Assembly: GCA_965247055.1 (NCBI GenBank)
Contig: CBDFGE010000006.1
Span: forward strand, 124,001-188,000
Reading direction: 5' to 3'
Source of the DNA: CBDFGE01 sp965247055
GTDB lineage: Bacteria > Chloroflexota > Dehalococcoidia > Lucifugimonadales > JAGWBF01
DNA length: 64,000 nt
Of the stretch, positions 41,279-50,588 are shown piece after piece. The translations under genes were made by a program, and so were the position numbers. The notes beneath the pieces were generated by a model. That model searched no databases, was not told the DNA's origin, and saw only the letters and a program-made list of their open reading frames with translations. How positions within the stretch are numbered: position 1 is the stretch's first letter; every line of letters starts with the position of its first letter.

Positions 41279-42549
41279 TAGCTGAAAACCTCGATTGCTT
41301 TATCGATGCCCCTGACCAGTGCGTCGATCTCCTCTTTGGTATTGTAGAAGGCCAGCGACGCCCGGGCCGTCGCGGGTATCCCGAACCGGGCCATCACCGG
41401 CTGAGTACAGTGGTGGCCGGCGCGGATGGCTATGCCCTCCGAGTCCAGGACCGTACCGATGTCATGGGGGTGTATGCCGTCGAGAACAAAGGAGAGGATG
41501 CCCGCCTTATCCCTCGCTGTACCTATAAGCTTAAGGCCGCCGATCCTGGAAAGGCATTCGGTCCCGTACTCCAGCACCTCCTGCTCATATGCGGCGATCC
41601 GGTCCAACCCCACCTCCGTGACGTAATCGACGGCTGTGCCGAGACCGATGGCGTCGCCGATATTGGGGGTGCCGGCCTCGAACTTGTAGGGAAGGGAGTT
41701 GTAGGTGGTCTTCTCGAAGGTCACCGACTTGATCATGTCGCCACCGCCCTGGTAGGGGGACATGGACTCCAGGAGCTCGGCGCGGCCGTAGAGGGCTCCG
41801 ATTCCCGTGGGCCCGAAGAGCTTGTGACCCGAGAAGGCGAAGAAGTCGCATCCCATCTTGCGAACGTCTATCGGCATGTGGGGGGCCGATTGGGCGCCAT
41901 CCACCAGGACGGGCACCCCCTGGGCGTGGGCCATCTCCACGATCTGCTCTACGGGATTGATGGTGCCCAGGGAGTTGGACAGATGAACGACGGACACGAG
42001 TCTGGTCCGGGGCCCTAGAAGCTTCTCGAACTCGTCTACCAGAAGCTCGCCATCATCATTTATCGGGATCACCTTCAGCCTGGCTCCGCGCTCTTGACAC
42101 AAGATCTGCCACGGCACGATGTTGGAGTGGTGTTCCATGGCGGAGATGATGATCTCGTCTCCCTCCGCAACGTTATCTCTGCCATAGCTCTGGGCTACCA
42201 GGTTAATCGCCTCGGTGGTCCCCCGCACGAAGATTATCTCCCGGTCGTCGGCGGCGTTCAGGAGGGACCTGACCTTGCCCCGGGCGCACTCGTAGTGGTG
42301 GGTCGCCTGCTCGCTCAGGTAGTGGACGCCCCGGTGTATGTTAGAGTTTTCGGTGGTGTAGTAGCGGTTCAGGGTATCGATGACAGCCTGGGGTTTCTGG
42401 CTAGTGGAGGCGTTGTCCAGATAGACCAGCGGCTTGCCGTGGACCTTCTGCTTCAGGATAGGGAACTCTTCCCTCAGCCTCTCTACTTCGAATGCCCCAG
42501 CGACCTTCCCCGAGGCGAGGTGATCGGCACTGGGCTTGGCTGCGGTCAT
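41278..42549 (-). CDS. sufS: Cysteine desulfurase SufS
   Basis: 423 residues, fold-type I PLP enzyme. The PLP lysine is in FAFSGHKLFGPTG, and the catalytic persulfide cysteine in RAGHHCTQPVM. VYLDNASTSQKP and NSNIHRGVHYLSE mark the SufS/group II branch. It releases sulfur from cysteine and passes it to SufU. The ATG overlaps the sufD stop (ATGA). Confidence 0.96.
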   Translation of the reverse strand: MTAAKPSADHLASGKVAGAFEVERLREEFPILKQKVHGKPLVYLDNASTSQKPQAVIDTLNRYYTTENSNIHRGVHYLSEQATHHYECARGKVRSLLNAADDREIIFVRGTTEAINLVAQSYGRDNVAEGDEIIISAMEHHSNIVPWQILCQERGARLKVIPINDDGELLVDEFEKLLGPRTRLVSVVHLSNSLGTINPVEQIVEMAHAQGVPVLVDGAQSAPHMPIDVRKMGCDFFAFSGHKLFGPTGIGALYGRAELLESMSPYQGGGDMIKSVTFEKTTYNSLPYKFEAGTPNIGDAIGLGTAVDYVTEVGLDRIAAYEQEVLEYGTECLSRIGGLKLIGTARDKAGILSFVLDGIHPHDIGTVLDSEGIAIRAGHHCTQPVMARFGIPATARASLAFYNTKEEIDALVRGIDKAIEVFS

Positions 42550-43907
42550 GGTGCGCCCCCGAATCGATAGTTTGGAAGTGCCCGCAGAAACAGCTTGTTC
42601 AAATAGGCCCGGAGGGGCGGGACCTGGACCGCCTCGATGATCTCGCTGGCGAAGCCGTGTATCAGGAGGCGGCTGGCCGTATCCAGGTCCAGCCCCCTGC
42701 TCCTCATATAGAACAACGTGTCGGCATCTATATTGCCCGCCGTAGCCCCGTGGCCGCACTTGACGTCGTCGGCGTAGATCAGCAGGCTGGGCTTGCTGTC
42801 CACCTCCGCCTCATCGGAGAGGAGCAGGTTCTTGTCGGTCTGCTGGGCGTCGGCCTTCTGGGCGTCCTTCCGGACCAGGACCGTTCCACCGAAAATGGCC
42901 CTGGACTTCCCGCCCAGTATCCCCTTGTAGTAGAGGCGGCTTGTGGTGTGAGGTTTGGCGTGGTCGATGTTTATGTAGTTGTCGATATGCTGGGTCCCGG
43001 AGGTCATGCACAGCCCGTTCAGGGTGCAGTAGCTTCCGGGAGCGTCCAGCAGCGCCAGGAAGTCATTCCTGGCCAGTGCGCTCCCCCTGGCAAAGGCCAC
43101 CGATGAGAAGGTGCTGTCCCGACCCTGGTGGACCCGGGTGTTGCCGACGTGGAAAGCCTGGGCACCCTCCGCCAGGAGCCGGTAGTGGTCGACGGCGGCA
43201 CCGTCTCCCACCACAATCTCCGTGACGGCGTTGGTGAAGTGGCTGCCCGAAAGGCTGACGTAGCTCTCGATGACGGTCAGCTTCGCATCTCGTCCGGCCA
43301 CCACCAGGGTCCTGGGATGGGAGACGGTGGGGCGGTCCCCGTTGGTACTGACGAAAAGGAGGTGCAGCGGCGTCTCGAGACGCTCCCTATCGGGAACGTA
43401 TATGAAGGCCCCGTCCTTGACGAAGGCGGTGTTCAGCGCGGTGAACCCATCCTCGCCCACCGCGGCATACTGGGCCAGGTGGTCCCGGGCCAGGTCTCCG
43501 TCGGTCGCGAACGCCTCGGCCAGGTTTGCTACCCGAGTCCCGTTGGAGTGTGTCGCGCCTGTCGAGAGGGTCTCACTGTACCGGCCATCCACGAAGACGA
43601 GGGTGCACCAGTCGCCGCTCCACGGCGCCGTACGGCGAAGATTGCGGATGGCGATGCCATCCGGGTCTTGGCCGAAGGGGTACTCGAAGGTGGCTCTGGC
43701 GATGGGCACGACGCTGGTGTATTTCCACTTCTCGTTGCCGCGCCGGGCCGTCGGCAGTCCCAACTCCTCGAAGCGGGCCAGCGCCTCTCGCCGGGTCCTC
43801 TGGACCCATGCCGGCGCATCCGCCCCGATGCCATCCTCAAAAGCTTTGAAGTCGGCCAGATACCTTTCAGCTTTGGCCAGAGCTTGAGCCATACGGGCGT
43901 TGAGCAC
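42546..43907 (-). CDS. sufD: SufD, Fe-S cluster assembly scaffold subunit
   Basis: 453 residues with the SufB/D right-handed beta-helix. The C-terminal signature CGHGATAGNIDADTLFYMRS, then RGLDLDTASRLLIHGFASEI, is typical. N-terminal part has RRGNEKWKYTSVVPIARATF. It forms the SufBC2D scaffold with SufB and SufC. It starts 2 bp after the sufC stop. Confidence 0.94.
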   Translation of the reverse strand: MLNARMAQALAKAERYLADFKAFEDGIGADAPAWVQRTRREALARFEELGLPTARRGNEKWKYTSVVPIARATFEYPFGQDPDGIAIRNLRRTAPWSGDWCTLVFVDGRYSETLSTGATHSNGTRVANLAEAFATDGDLARDHLAQYAAVGEDGFTALNTAFVKDGAFIYVPDRERLETPLHLLFVSTNGDRPTVSHPRTLVVAGRDAKLTVIESYVSLSGSHFTNAVTEIVVGDGAAVDHYRLLAEGAQAFHVGNTRVHQGRDSTFSSVAFARGSALARNDFLALLDAPGSYCTLNGLCMTSGTQHIDNYINIDHAKPHTTSRLYYKGILGGKSRAIFGGTVLVRKDAQKADAQQTDKNLLLSDEAEVDSKPSLLIYADDVKCGHGATAGNIDADTLFYMRSRGLDLDTASRLLIHGFASEIIEAVQVPPLRAYLNKLFLRALPNYRFGGAP

Positions 43908-43909
43908 TC

Positions 43910-44681
43910 CTAAGTATTAGCCTGGGTCCCGCTTTCCACAGTCTCTCTGATCCACTCGTAGCCCTTTGCTTCCAGCTCAAGGGCAAGGCCCTGCCCACCC
44001 GACCTGACTATCCGGCCATCCAGCAGCACGTGGACATAGTCGGGCGTAATGTAGTCCAGGATTCGCTGGTAGTGGGTCACCAGCAGGATGGCCTTCGAAG
44101 GCGTGCGTAGCTGGTTCACCCCATTGGAGACGATCCTCAGGGCGTCTATATCCAGTCCCGAATCGGTCTCATCCAGGATGCCTAGCTTGGGGTCGAGGAG
44201 GGCCCATCTGGAGTATCTCGTTACGCTTTTTCTCGCCGCCGGAGAAGCCCTCGTTGACCGATCTCTTGGTCAACTCCTGGTCTATCTCCATCATGCTCAC
44301 CTTCTCCATGAGAAGCCGGTCGAAGGCCCGGATGCTTAGCTGCTCGAGTCCGCGATGGGCGCGGACCGCGTCCAGGGCCGCCTTCAGGAACTGCCAGCTA
44401 CGCACCCCGGCCAGCTCCACCGGGTACTGAAAGGCCAGGAATATCCCCTCCCGGGCCCGCGTCTCCGGGTTCATCGCCAGCAGGTCCATGCCCTCGTAGA
44501 GCGCCTCACCGGCGGTCACGGTGTACTCGGGCCTTCCGGCCAGCACGTTGGCCAACGTGCTCTTACCCGAGCCGTTGGGACCCATGATGGCGTGCACCTC
44601 GCCGGCGTTGACCGTCAGGTCAACGCCCTTCAGTATCTCCGTCTCCCCGACGGAGACGTGGAGGCCCCGTACTATCAGCAT
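43910..44681 (-). pseudogene. sufC: SufC ATPase gene interrupted by a single-base frameshift
   Basis: The first 160 codons give a normal SufC: Walker A MGPNGSGKST (33-42), FLAFQYPVELAGV and the ABC signature GFSGGEKKRNEILQM. An extra G in atgggccctcctc (near 44,203-44,205) then shifts the frame and ends at QARHPG. Removing it restores LLDPKLGILDETDSGLDIDA (Walker B) and the rest through LLVTHYQRILDYI to 43,910. SufC is essential in suf-only organisms and all partners are intact, so sequencing error, a very recent mutation, or recoding must be considered. Confidence 0.85.
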
Positions 44682-44787
44682 TCCGTGTACCTTCCGCCTC
44701 ACGTTAGAGTTCGTGGCCTATGGCGCGTCGTTGTCTCAACCTGACCGGTATGGAGGCATTGGAGGCGAACTCCCCGGAAGGCCCCGG

Positions 44788-46251
44788 CTAGCCCACTGAG
44801 CCTTCCAGGCTCACCTTGAGCAGCTGGGACGCCTCGGCGGCGAACTCGAAGGGCAGCTCCTTGAAGATGCCTTTGCAGAACCCGTTTATGATCATGTAGT
44901 GGGCGTCCTCAAGGGATATGCCCCGTTGCTGGCAATAGAAAAGCTCGTCATCGCTAACCTTGGACGTGGTGGCTTCGTGCTCCATGCGGGCCGTGGGATT
45001 GCGTACCTCGATATATGGCACGGTGTGGGCTCCGCACTTGTCGCCTACCAGGAGGGAATCGCACTGGGTGAAGTTCCTGGCGTTGGTGGCCGAGGGCAGT
45101 ATCTTGACCAGCCCCCGGTAGGTGGAGTTGCCATGTCCCGCCGAGATGCCTTTGGCGACTATGGTGCTCTTGGTGTTCTTTCCGATGTGAAGCATCTTGG
45201 TGCCGGTATCGGCCTGCTGGTAGTTGTTGACCAGCGCCACGGAGTAGAACTCCCCCACCGAGTTATCTCCCTGGAGGATCACGCTGGGATACTTCCACGT
45301 GATCGCCGAGCCGGTCTCTACCTGTGTCCAGGATATTCTGGAGTTGACGCCCTGGGCCTTGCCCCGCTTGGTGACGAAGTTGTACACCCCACCCTTGCCT
45401 TCCTTGTCCCCAGGGAACCAGTTCTGGAGGGTCGAGTACTTGATCTCCGCGTTGTCCATGGCGATGAGCTCGACCACCGCGGCGTGGAGCTGGTTGGTCT
45501 TTCTGCTGGGGGCGGTACATCCCTCCAGATAGCTCACATAGCTACCCTCGTCGGCGACGATGAGGGTCCGCTCGAACTGGCCAGAGTCGGCCTGGTTGAT
45601 ACGGAAGTAGGTCATCAGCTCCAGGGGGCAGCGGACTCCCTTGGGTATGTAGGCGAAGGAGCCGTCGCTGAAGACGGCCGAGTTCAGGGAGGCGTAGAAG
45701 TTGTCGGTGTAGGGCACCACGGAGCCCAGGTACTTCCGCACCAGGTCCGGGTGTTTCTGGACGGCCTCTGTGAGGGAGCAGAAGATGATGCCCTGCTTGT
45801 CCAGGGTCGCCTTGTAGGTGGTGGCAACCGAGACGCTGTCCAATACTGCGTCCACCGCCACTCCGGAGAGCTTCTTCTGCTCTTCGATGGGAATACCCAG
45901 CTTGTTAAAGGCGGCCACCAGCTCGGGGTCCACCTCGTCGAGGCTCTTGGGGCCGTCCCCTCGGGTGACGGGGGCCGCGTAGTAGATGATGTCTTGGAAG
46001 TCGATGGGTGGATGATGGACGTTGGCCCACCCGGGCTCCTGGGAGTCCTGCCTGGTCCAGTGTCTGTAAGCCTTGAGCCGCCACTCCAGCATCCACTCGG
46101 GCTCGTTCTTCTTCGCCGAGATGAACCGGACTATATCCTCGCTCAGGCCCTTGGGGGCCACGTCCGACTCGATGTCGATCGTAAAGCCCCATTTGTAGTC
46201 CGATTCCGCGAGTTCCGTCTCCCGCGAGATCACCTTTGGTGTGGTGGACAT
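44788..46251 (-). CDS. sufB: SufB, Fe-S cluster assembly scaffold subunit
   Basis: 487 residues. Typical SufB blocks: NEPEWMLEWRLKAYRHW, YIPKGVRCPLELMTYFRIN, EGCTAP, QNWFPGDKEGKGG and the C-terminal QCDSLLVGDKCGAHTVPYIE. It is the main site of cluster assembly in SufBC2D. First gene of the operon; 106 bp separate it from sufC. Confidence 0.96.
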   Translation of the reverse strand: MSTTPKVISRETELAESDYKWGFTIDIESDVAPKGLSEDIVRFISAKKNEPEWMLEWRLKAYRHWTRQDSQEPGWANVHHPPIDFQDIIYYAAPVTRGDGPKSLDEVDPELVAAFNKLGIPIEEQKKLSGVAVDAVLDSVSVATTYKATLDKQGIIFCSLTEAVQKHPDLVRKYLGSVVPYTDNFYASLNSAVFSDGSFAYIPKGVRCPLELMTYFRINQADSGQFERTLIVADEGSYVSYLEGCTAPSRKTNQLHAAVVELIAMDNAEIKYSTLQNWFPGDKEGKGGVYNFVTKRGKAQGVNSRISWTQVETGSAITWKYPSVILQGDNSVGEFYSVALVNNYQQADTGTKMLHIGKNTKSTIVAKGISAGHGNSTYRGLVKILPSATNARNFTQCDSLLVGDKCGAHTVPYIEVRNPTARMEHEATTSKVSDDELFYCQQRGISLEDAHYMIINGFCKGIFKELPFEFAAEASQLLKVSLEGSVG

Positions 46252-46347
46252 ATTCGCTCCCGTCTACAGATATCCCTGAGGGCCTGGGCCCCGGGCCGCG
46301 CTTCGACCACGACGTCCCTGGACCATGCTTGTACCCCGCCGACGATA

Positions 46348-46377
46348 TATTACACCAGCGCCGCGCCGTTAGTCAAT
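46348..46377 (-). promoter_or_regulatory. Promoter of the suf operon
   Basis: On the minus strand TTGACT (46,372-46,377) and TAATAT (46,348-46,353) are spaced by 18 bases and lie about 100 bases before sufB. The best promoter match in the window. Confidence 0.6.
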
Positions 46378-46379
46378 AT

Positions 46380-46396
46380 TGTTGACCGTTTTGGTC
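46380..46396. promoter_or_regulatory. Inverted repeat next to the suf -35 box, possible operator
   Basis: TTGACCgttttGGTCA is a 5-bp inverted repeat with a 5-base spacer, just upstream of the -35. A further GGTCAAC 45 bases away extends the symmetry. Candidate site for an Rrf2/SufR-like iron-sulfur regulator; no such gene is in the window. Confidence 0.3.
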
Positions 46397-46528
46397 AGGA
46401 ATAAAGTGTAACACCAGGGGCGAACGGTGGTCAACGGCAGTCTCCGGATACGCATCCCGGGGGCTCATTGACCTAGTCCAGCTTTGGACTTACGATTTAC
46501 CCAGCGGTACCCGCCGAGGAGGGATGAA

Positions 46529-48133
46529 ATGCGCAGGAAAACGTTGCGTTTATATCTGGGGGTGCTTTCGCTGGCCCTGGCGGGGGGCCTGCTGGCCGCC
46601 AGCCTCATCGGCACCGCCGAGGGCCGGTCCCCGGCGTCCCTCCCGGAAGGGCTGAGTCCGGCGGCCGCTACTCTCACCGTCACCAAGACGGAGGATACCT
46701 TCGATGGTGTTTGTGACGCCGATTGCTCCCTGCGGGAGGCGATAGCCGTGGCGGCTTCCGGCGATGAGGTCATCGTGCCCGCCGGTACCTACACCCTCAC
46801 CCTCGGCGCTCAGATTACCATCGACAAAGCTCTAGCCCTGGCAGGCGCAGGAGCCGAGGACACCATCATCCAGGCTTCCACTGTCAACCCCGTCGAGACT
46901 CCCGGCGCCCCCGGCGTGGCGGATTTCCGCGTCTTCAACATAGTTGAAGTCCACGTCGCCATCTCCGGGATGACCATCCGGCATGGCAATATCAACGGAG
47001 ATGGCGGCGGCATCTTCCAAAATGGCAGCACGCTGACCCTGACCAACAGCATCGTCAGTGGTAACACGGCCAGCAGCAGCGGTAGCGGCATCTTCAACAG
47101 CGGCGGCACGCTGACTGTCACCGACAGCACGGTCAGTGGCAATACTGCCCCAGGGTCAGGCGGCGGCATCCTCAACAGCAACGGCGGCTCACTGACCATC
47201 ACCACCAGTACCGGCAGTGGAAATGGGGCCAGAGGCACCGGCGGCGGCATCTGGACCCAAGGCACAGTGACCCTGACCAACAGCACCGTCAGTGGAAACA
47301 CGGCCGGCACCGGCGGCGGCATCTGGACCCAAGGCACAGTGACCCTGACCAACAGCACCGTCAGTGGAAACACGGCCGGCACCGGCGGCGGCATCCATAA
47401 CAGCGGCCGCGCGGCGGAGTTGGCGAACACTATCATTGCTGGCAACACGGGGGGCACCGGCCCGGACTGCAACGGCTCTGTTAGGTCCCTGGGCCATAAC
47501 TTGATCGGCAGCCTACTCGGTTGCGGCTATATTCCAGCGACGGGCGACCTGGTGGGCACCCCGGACATCTCCCTAGACCCCAAGCTTGGCCCACTCCAGG
47601 ACAACGGCGGCCCCACCGCGACCCATGCCCTCCTGCCGGGCAGCCCTGCCATCGACGCCGGGAACGACGCGGCCGCTCCTGGGACAGACCAGCGGGGTAT
47701 GCCCAGGCCGATAGACGGGGACGGAGACGGCGTGGCCGTCAGCGACATAGGAGCGTACGAATTAGAGGCTGGGGTGGGGCCCCAGCAGCACGTCGTGGCG
47801 GGGACAGTGGCGCTGCAAGCGATGCCCGGCCCCATCACGGGTGCGCGGGTAACCTTCTCTCAAGCTGGCGCCGTGGTGGACCAGCTAATTAGCGACCCAG
47901 GGGATGGGCGCTTCGAGACGCGGCTGCTCACCGGCACCTACGACGTCGTCGTGGAGATGGATGGGTTCCTGCCTACTGCCATAGCCAGCCTGGTGGTGGA
48001 CCGGGATATAACGTTGATGGTGACTCTGCTGGGGGGCGATGCCAACGGGGATGGGGTGATAGACGTCAACGACCTGGCGGTGCCCGCCTCCAACCAGGGC
48101 ATGACGCGGAGCCCGGATCCCGAGGTGAGGTAG
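46529..48133 (+). CDS. Secreted CSLREA/parallel beta-helix protein with dockerin-like tail
   Basis: 534 residues. Signal peptide (LYLGVLSLALAGGLLAASLI), then the CSLREA motif in DADCSLREAIAVA. Next come beta-helix repeats of about 24 residues with the pattern GGGIxxxGTxTLTNSTVSGNTA, a choice-of-anchor closing segment (SPAIDAGND, IDGDGDGVAVSDIGAYE), a carboxypeptidase-regulatory-like domain, and an imperfect dockerin repeat GDANGDGVIDVNDLAVPA at the end. Extracellular; such proteins are thought to bind or degrade polysaccharide or act in adhesion. The ATG at 46,529 follows GAGGAGGG. Confidence 0.85.
   Translation: MRRKTLRLYLGVLSLALAGGLLAASLIGTAEGRSPASLPEGLSPAAATLTVTKTEDTFDGVCDADCSLREAIAVAASGDEVIVPAGTYTLTLGAQITIDKALALAGAGAEDTIIQASTVNPVETPGAPGVADFRVFNIVEVHVAISGMTIRHGNINGDGGGIFQNGSTLTLTNSIVSGNTASSSGSGIFNSGGTLTVTDSTVSGNTAPGSGGGILNSNGGSLTITTSTGSGNGARGTGGGIWTQGTVTLTNSTVSGNTAGTGGGIWTQGTVTLTNSTVSGNTAGTGGGIHNSGRAAELANTIIAGNTGGTGPDCNGSVRSLGHNLIGSLLGCGYIPATGDLVGTPDISLDPKLGPLQDNGGPTATHALLPGSPAIDAGNDAAAPGTDQRGMPRPIDGDGDGVAVSDIGAYELEAGVGPQQHVVAGTVALQAMPGPITGARVTFSQAGAVVDQLISDPGDGRFETRLLTGTYDVVVEMDGFLPTAIASLVVDRDITLMVTLLGGDANGDGVIDVNDLAVPASNQGMTRSPDPEVR
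47234..47377 (+). repeat. Tandem 72-bp repeat inside the beta-helix gene
   Basis: Two identical 72-bp units (47,234-47,305 and 47,306-47,377), with the first 17 bases of a third. Each codes for one 24-residue helix turn (GIWTQGTVTLTNSTVSGNTA region). Perfect identity at DNA level indicates a recent slippage duplication. Confidence 0.85.
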
Positions 48134-48362
48134 GGCAGGAAGACGCTGAAGCCTTTTGTGGTGTCCTCGAACCACGCGTGCCGGGGCAACGACCTCACCC
48201 GCGAATACCCCGCGGGCGGCGGACCAAGGCAACCCCAGCGCCAGACCCAAACAGAGGGAGGTCAATATGACCAGGGGTGCCAGCCCTGACGCCATGTAAC
48301 GGTCGCTGGGCAGGGCGTACCCGGGTCGTGCCCTCTCCCCTTGGCCGGCCCCATACCGGGCC
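48134..48362. other. Non-coding stretch after the beta-helix gene
   Basis: No supported gene on the plus strand. A minus-strand frame from 48,295 opens with a signal-peptide-like ASGLAPLVILTSLCLGLALG but soon becomes the shadow of the beta-helix gene; it may be a scrap of a membrane protein. Confidence 0.35.
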
Positions 48363-48391
48363 TTGTGCCCTGCTGGGTGCTCTGCTAAAAT
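48363..48391 (+). promoter_or_regulatory. Promoter for the dienelactone hydrolase gene
   Basis: TTGTGC and TAAAAT are separated by exactly 17 bases and lie 110 bases before the ATG of the next gene. Confidence 0.5.
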
Positions 48392-48499
48392 CTAGCCATA
48401 CAAAGATGAGCCCAGGGGGAGCCGCGGGACCAGTCTCTGTAGCAGGGAGTATCCGATCTTGGGAAGGCCCTACTTTTGAGGCCAGGAGGGAGTAAGCGC

Positions 48500-49276
48500 A
48501 TGGCGTCGTATTGGGAGATCCAGAGGGTTGAGACCGGAGGGGAGCTGCTGGACGATATGAATAGCTACGTGAGCCAGCCTAACGTACCCGGCCGGGCGCC
48601 GGCGGTTATAGTAATCCAGGAGGCCTTCGGCGTAAACAAGCACATCCAGAATGTGTGCGACCGGTTTGCAGCGGCAGGCTACTTCGCCGTCGCTCCCGCC
48701 CTGTTCCATCGGGAGGGTACGACGGAAGGCATCAGGGGGACCAACCCGATCTACGATTACAGCGACATGGAGAGCGTGCGCAGCGCGATGGGCAACCTGA
48801 GGGACGACCAGATAATCCTGGACGTCAACACCACCATAGACTGGCTAAACAGGCTCCCACGGGTCCAGGGGGACAGCATAGGCATTGTGGGGTTCTGTAT
48901 GGGCGGGCGGGTCACCTACCTGGCGGCGGCGGCCTGCCCCGGTCTGGCGGCGGCGTCGGTGTTCTACGGAGGAAACATCATGGCCCCCTGGGGCGACCCT
49001 CCCATTCCCTTCGCCCGTACCGCCAACATACAGTGCCCGGTGATGGGCAACTTCGGGGACCTGGACAAGAACCCGACGGTGGAGGACGTGGCGAAGATCG
49101 AGGCCGAGCTTCGGAAGCACGGCAAGACCGCGGACTTCAAGGTCTACGCCGGCGCCGACCACGGCTTCTTCTGCGATGACCGCCCCGTCTATCACAGGGC
49201 GTCGGCCGAAGACTCCTGGACCAGGACCATCGCCTGGTTCCAGAAGCATCTGGCCCCGGTGGCGGCCTCGGCGTAG
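48500..49276 (+). CDS. Dienelactone hydrolase family protein
   Basis: 258 residues. Strand IVIQEAFGVN supplies the oxyanion glutamate region, the elbow VGFCMGGR the cysteine nucleophile, FGDLDKNPT the acid region, and YAGADHGFFCD the histidine: the full DLH triad. It likely hydrolyses a lactone or ester. ATG at 48,500 after AGGAGGGAG; single gene with its own promoter. Confidence 0.88.
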   Translation: MASYWEIQRVETGGELLDDMNSYVSQPNVPGRAPAVIVIQEAFGVNKHIQNVCDRFAAAGYFAVAPALFHREGTTEGIRGTNPIYDYSDMESVRSAMGNLRDDQIILDVNTTIDWLNRLPRVQGDSIGIVGFCMGGRVTYLAAAACPGLAAASVFYGGNIMAPWGDPPIPFARTANIQCPVMGNFGDLDKNPTVEDVAKIEAELRKHGKTADFKVYAGADHGFFCDDRPVYHRASAEDSWTRTIAWFQKHLAPVAASA

Positions 49277-49535
49277 CCTTCCCCCAATACGGCGACAGTG
49301 CACAGGGGTGGCCGGCGTGGCCACCCCTGTTGAGTCTTCCGGGCCCGGCGGCACCACGCAGGCGCGAGGTCACAGGCGCGGTTTATATGAAGTCATGGCG
49401 GCCCAGCGCACCGCCTCAGCCAGGGGTCGGGTCAGAAGAGTTCGAAGCGAGGCAACTGGTGGAACAGATCTCGATTGGTTCGTTGGTGCTGTAACCCGTC
49501 CCAGCCTGTGCTAAAATACTCCCGCCATTCAGTTA

Positions 49536-50588
49536 ATGGATTACCCAGTGGATATCCTTTACGTCACCTCCGACCGGCCCGGTGCCGGCAAGACTGCCGT
49601 AGTCAGTGCCCTGGCCCTGGAGCTTTCCCAGGCCGGCAGGGGGCCCGGCTATTTTAAACCCTTCTCCGCTGAGCCGGGGAACGATACCGACGTCGCCTTC
49701 ATCGGGCACAGGACTTCGCTCTTTAAGGTAGAGGGGGTGCCGCCCGCCCCCCTGCCGATGCCGGAACAGGCCGGTGATCAGCTGCCGGAAGGTACGGGCC
49801 GGGAGGTCAGGGGGATGGCGGAGAGTCTGGCCGCCGATGTCCTCCTGGCCGAGGGACCCAGCCTTGCCTACCCGGGGGTCGAGGCTTCCGGCATATCCGC
49901 AGGTCTGGCCGAGCTCCTGGATGCCCGTGTGCTGGCTATCTTTCATTATAGCCCTCACCTGACTGCTGATCGAGTGATCGGTACATGTGAGCCCTTCCGC
50001 CAGCGGCTTCTGGGAGTGGTGGTGAACTCGGTCACCCGCTACAAGATGCGGGGAGTGGCCTCGGAGATGGCCGCCGCCGTCGAGTCTGGTGGGGTCAGGT
50101 TCCTGGGGGCAATCCCGGAAGACCGTCTCATGCTGTCGGCTACGCTGGGCCAGATCGCCCAGCTGCTCGACGCGCGGTGGGTCCTCGGGAAGGATAAGTC
50201 CGACGACCTGGTGGAAAATTTCCTCATCGGCGGCAACATCATGGACCAGGGGGCCACCTATTTCGGGCGTACGGAAAACAAGGCGGTAGTCGTCCGCGGG
50301 GACAGGCCTGACATACAGCTCGCGGCACTGTCTACCCCCACGACCTGCCTCATCCTGACAGGCGGACGTGAGCCCATCGAGTACGTGCACTACCAGGCGG
50401 AGCAGCAGGGGGTGCCCGTGCTGGTGGTCCAATCGGACACCATGGCCACTGCCCATGCGCTGGACGCGACCCTGGGGGTCTCCAACTTCCACCATCCAGC
50501 CAAGCAGAGCCGCTTCCACCAGTTGATGCGTGAACACGCGGACCTGCCCGCCCTCCTGGACTGGGCCCAGCGCTCGCGGCTCCCATAA
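49536..50588 (+). CDS. BioD-like P-loop protein with DRTGG domain
   Basis: 350 residues. N-terminal P-loop TSDRPGAGKTAV (11-22) of the dethiobiotin-synthetase-like fold, then a DRTGG domain (ENFLIGGNIMDQGATYFGRT, RPDIQLAALSTPTTCLILTG). This pairing is known from the N-terminal part of some phosphotransacetylases and from stand-alone regulatory proteins; the Pta catalytic domain is absent. TAAAAT lies 19 bases before the ATG and no ribosome site is visible, so the message may have a very short leader. Confidence 0.78.
   Translation: MDYPVDILYVTSDRPGAGKTAVVSALALELSQAGRGPGYFKPFSAEPGNDTDVAFIGHRTSLFKVEGVPPAPLPMPEQAGDQLPEGTGREVRGMAESLAADVLLAEGPSLAYPGVEASGISAGLAELLDARVLAIFHYSPHLTADRVIGTCEPFRQRLLGVVVNSVTRYKMRGVASEMAAAVESGGVRFLGAIPEDRLMLSATLGQIAQLLDARWVLGKDKSDDLVENFLIGGNIMDQGATYFGRTENKAVVVRGDRPDIQLAALSTPTTCLILTGGREPIEYVHYQAEQQGVPVLVVQSDTMATAHALDATLGVSNFHHPAKQSRFHQLMREHADLPALLDWAQRSRLP

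Noticed and set aside
44899..46404. A 501-codon frame antisense to sufB
   Set aside because: Shadow of sufB codon bias; no ribosome site or domain.
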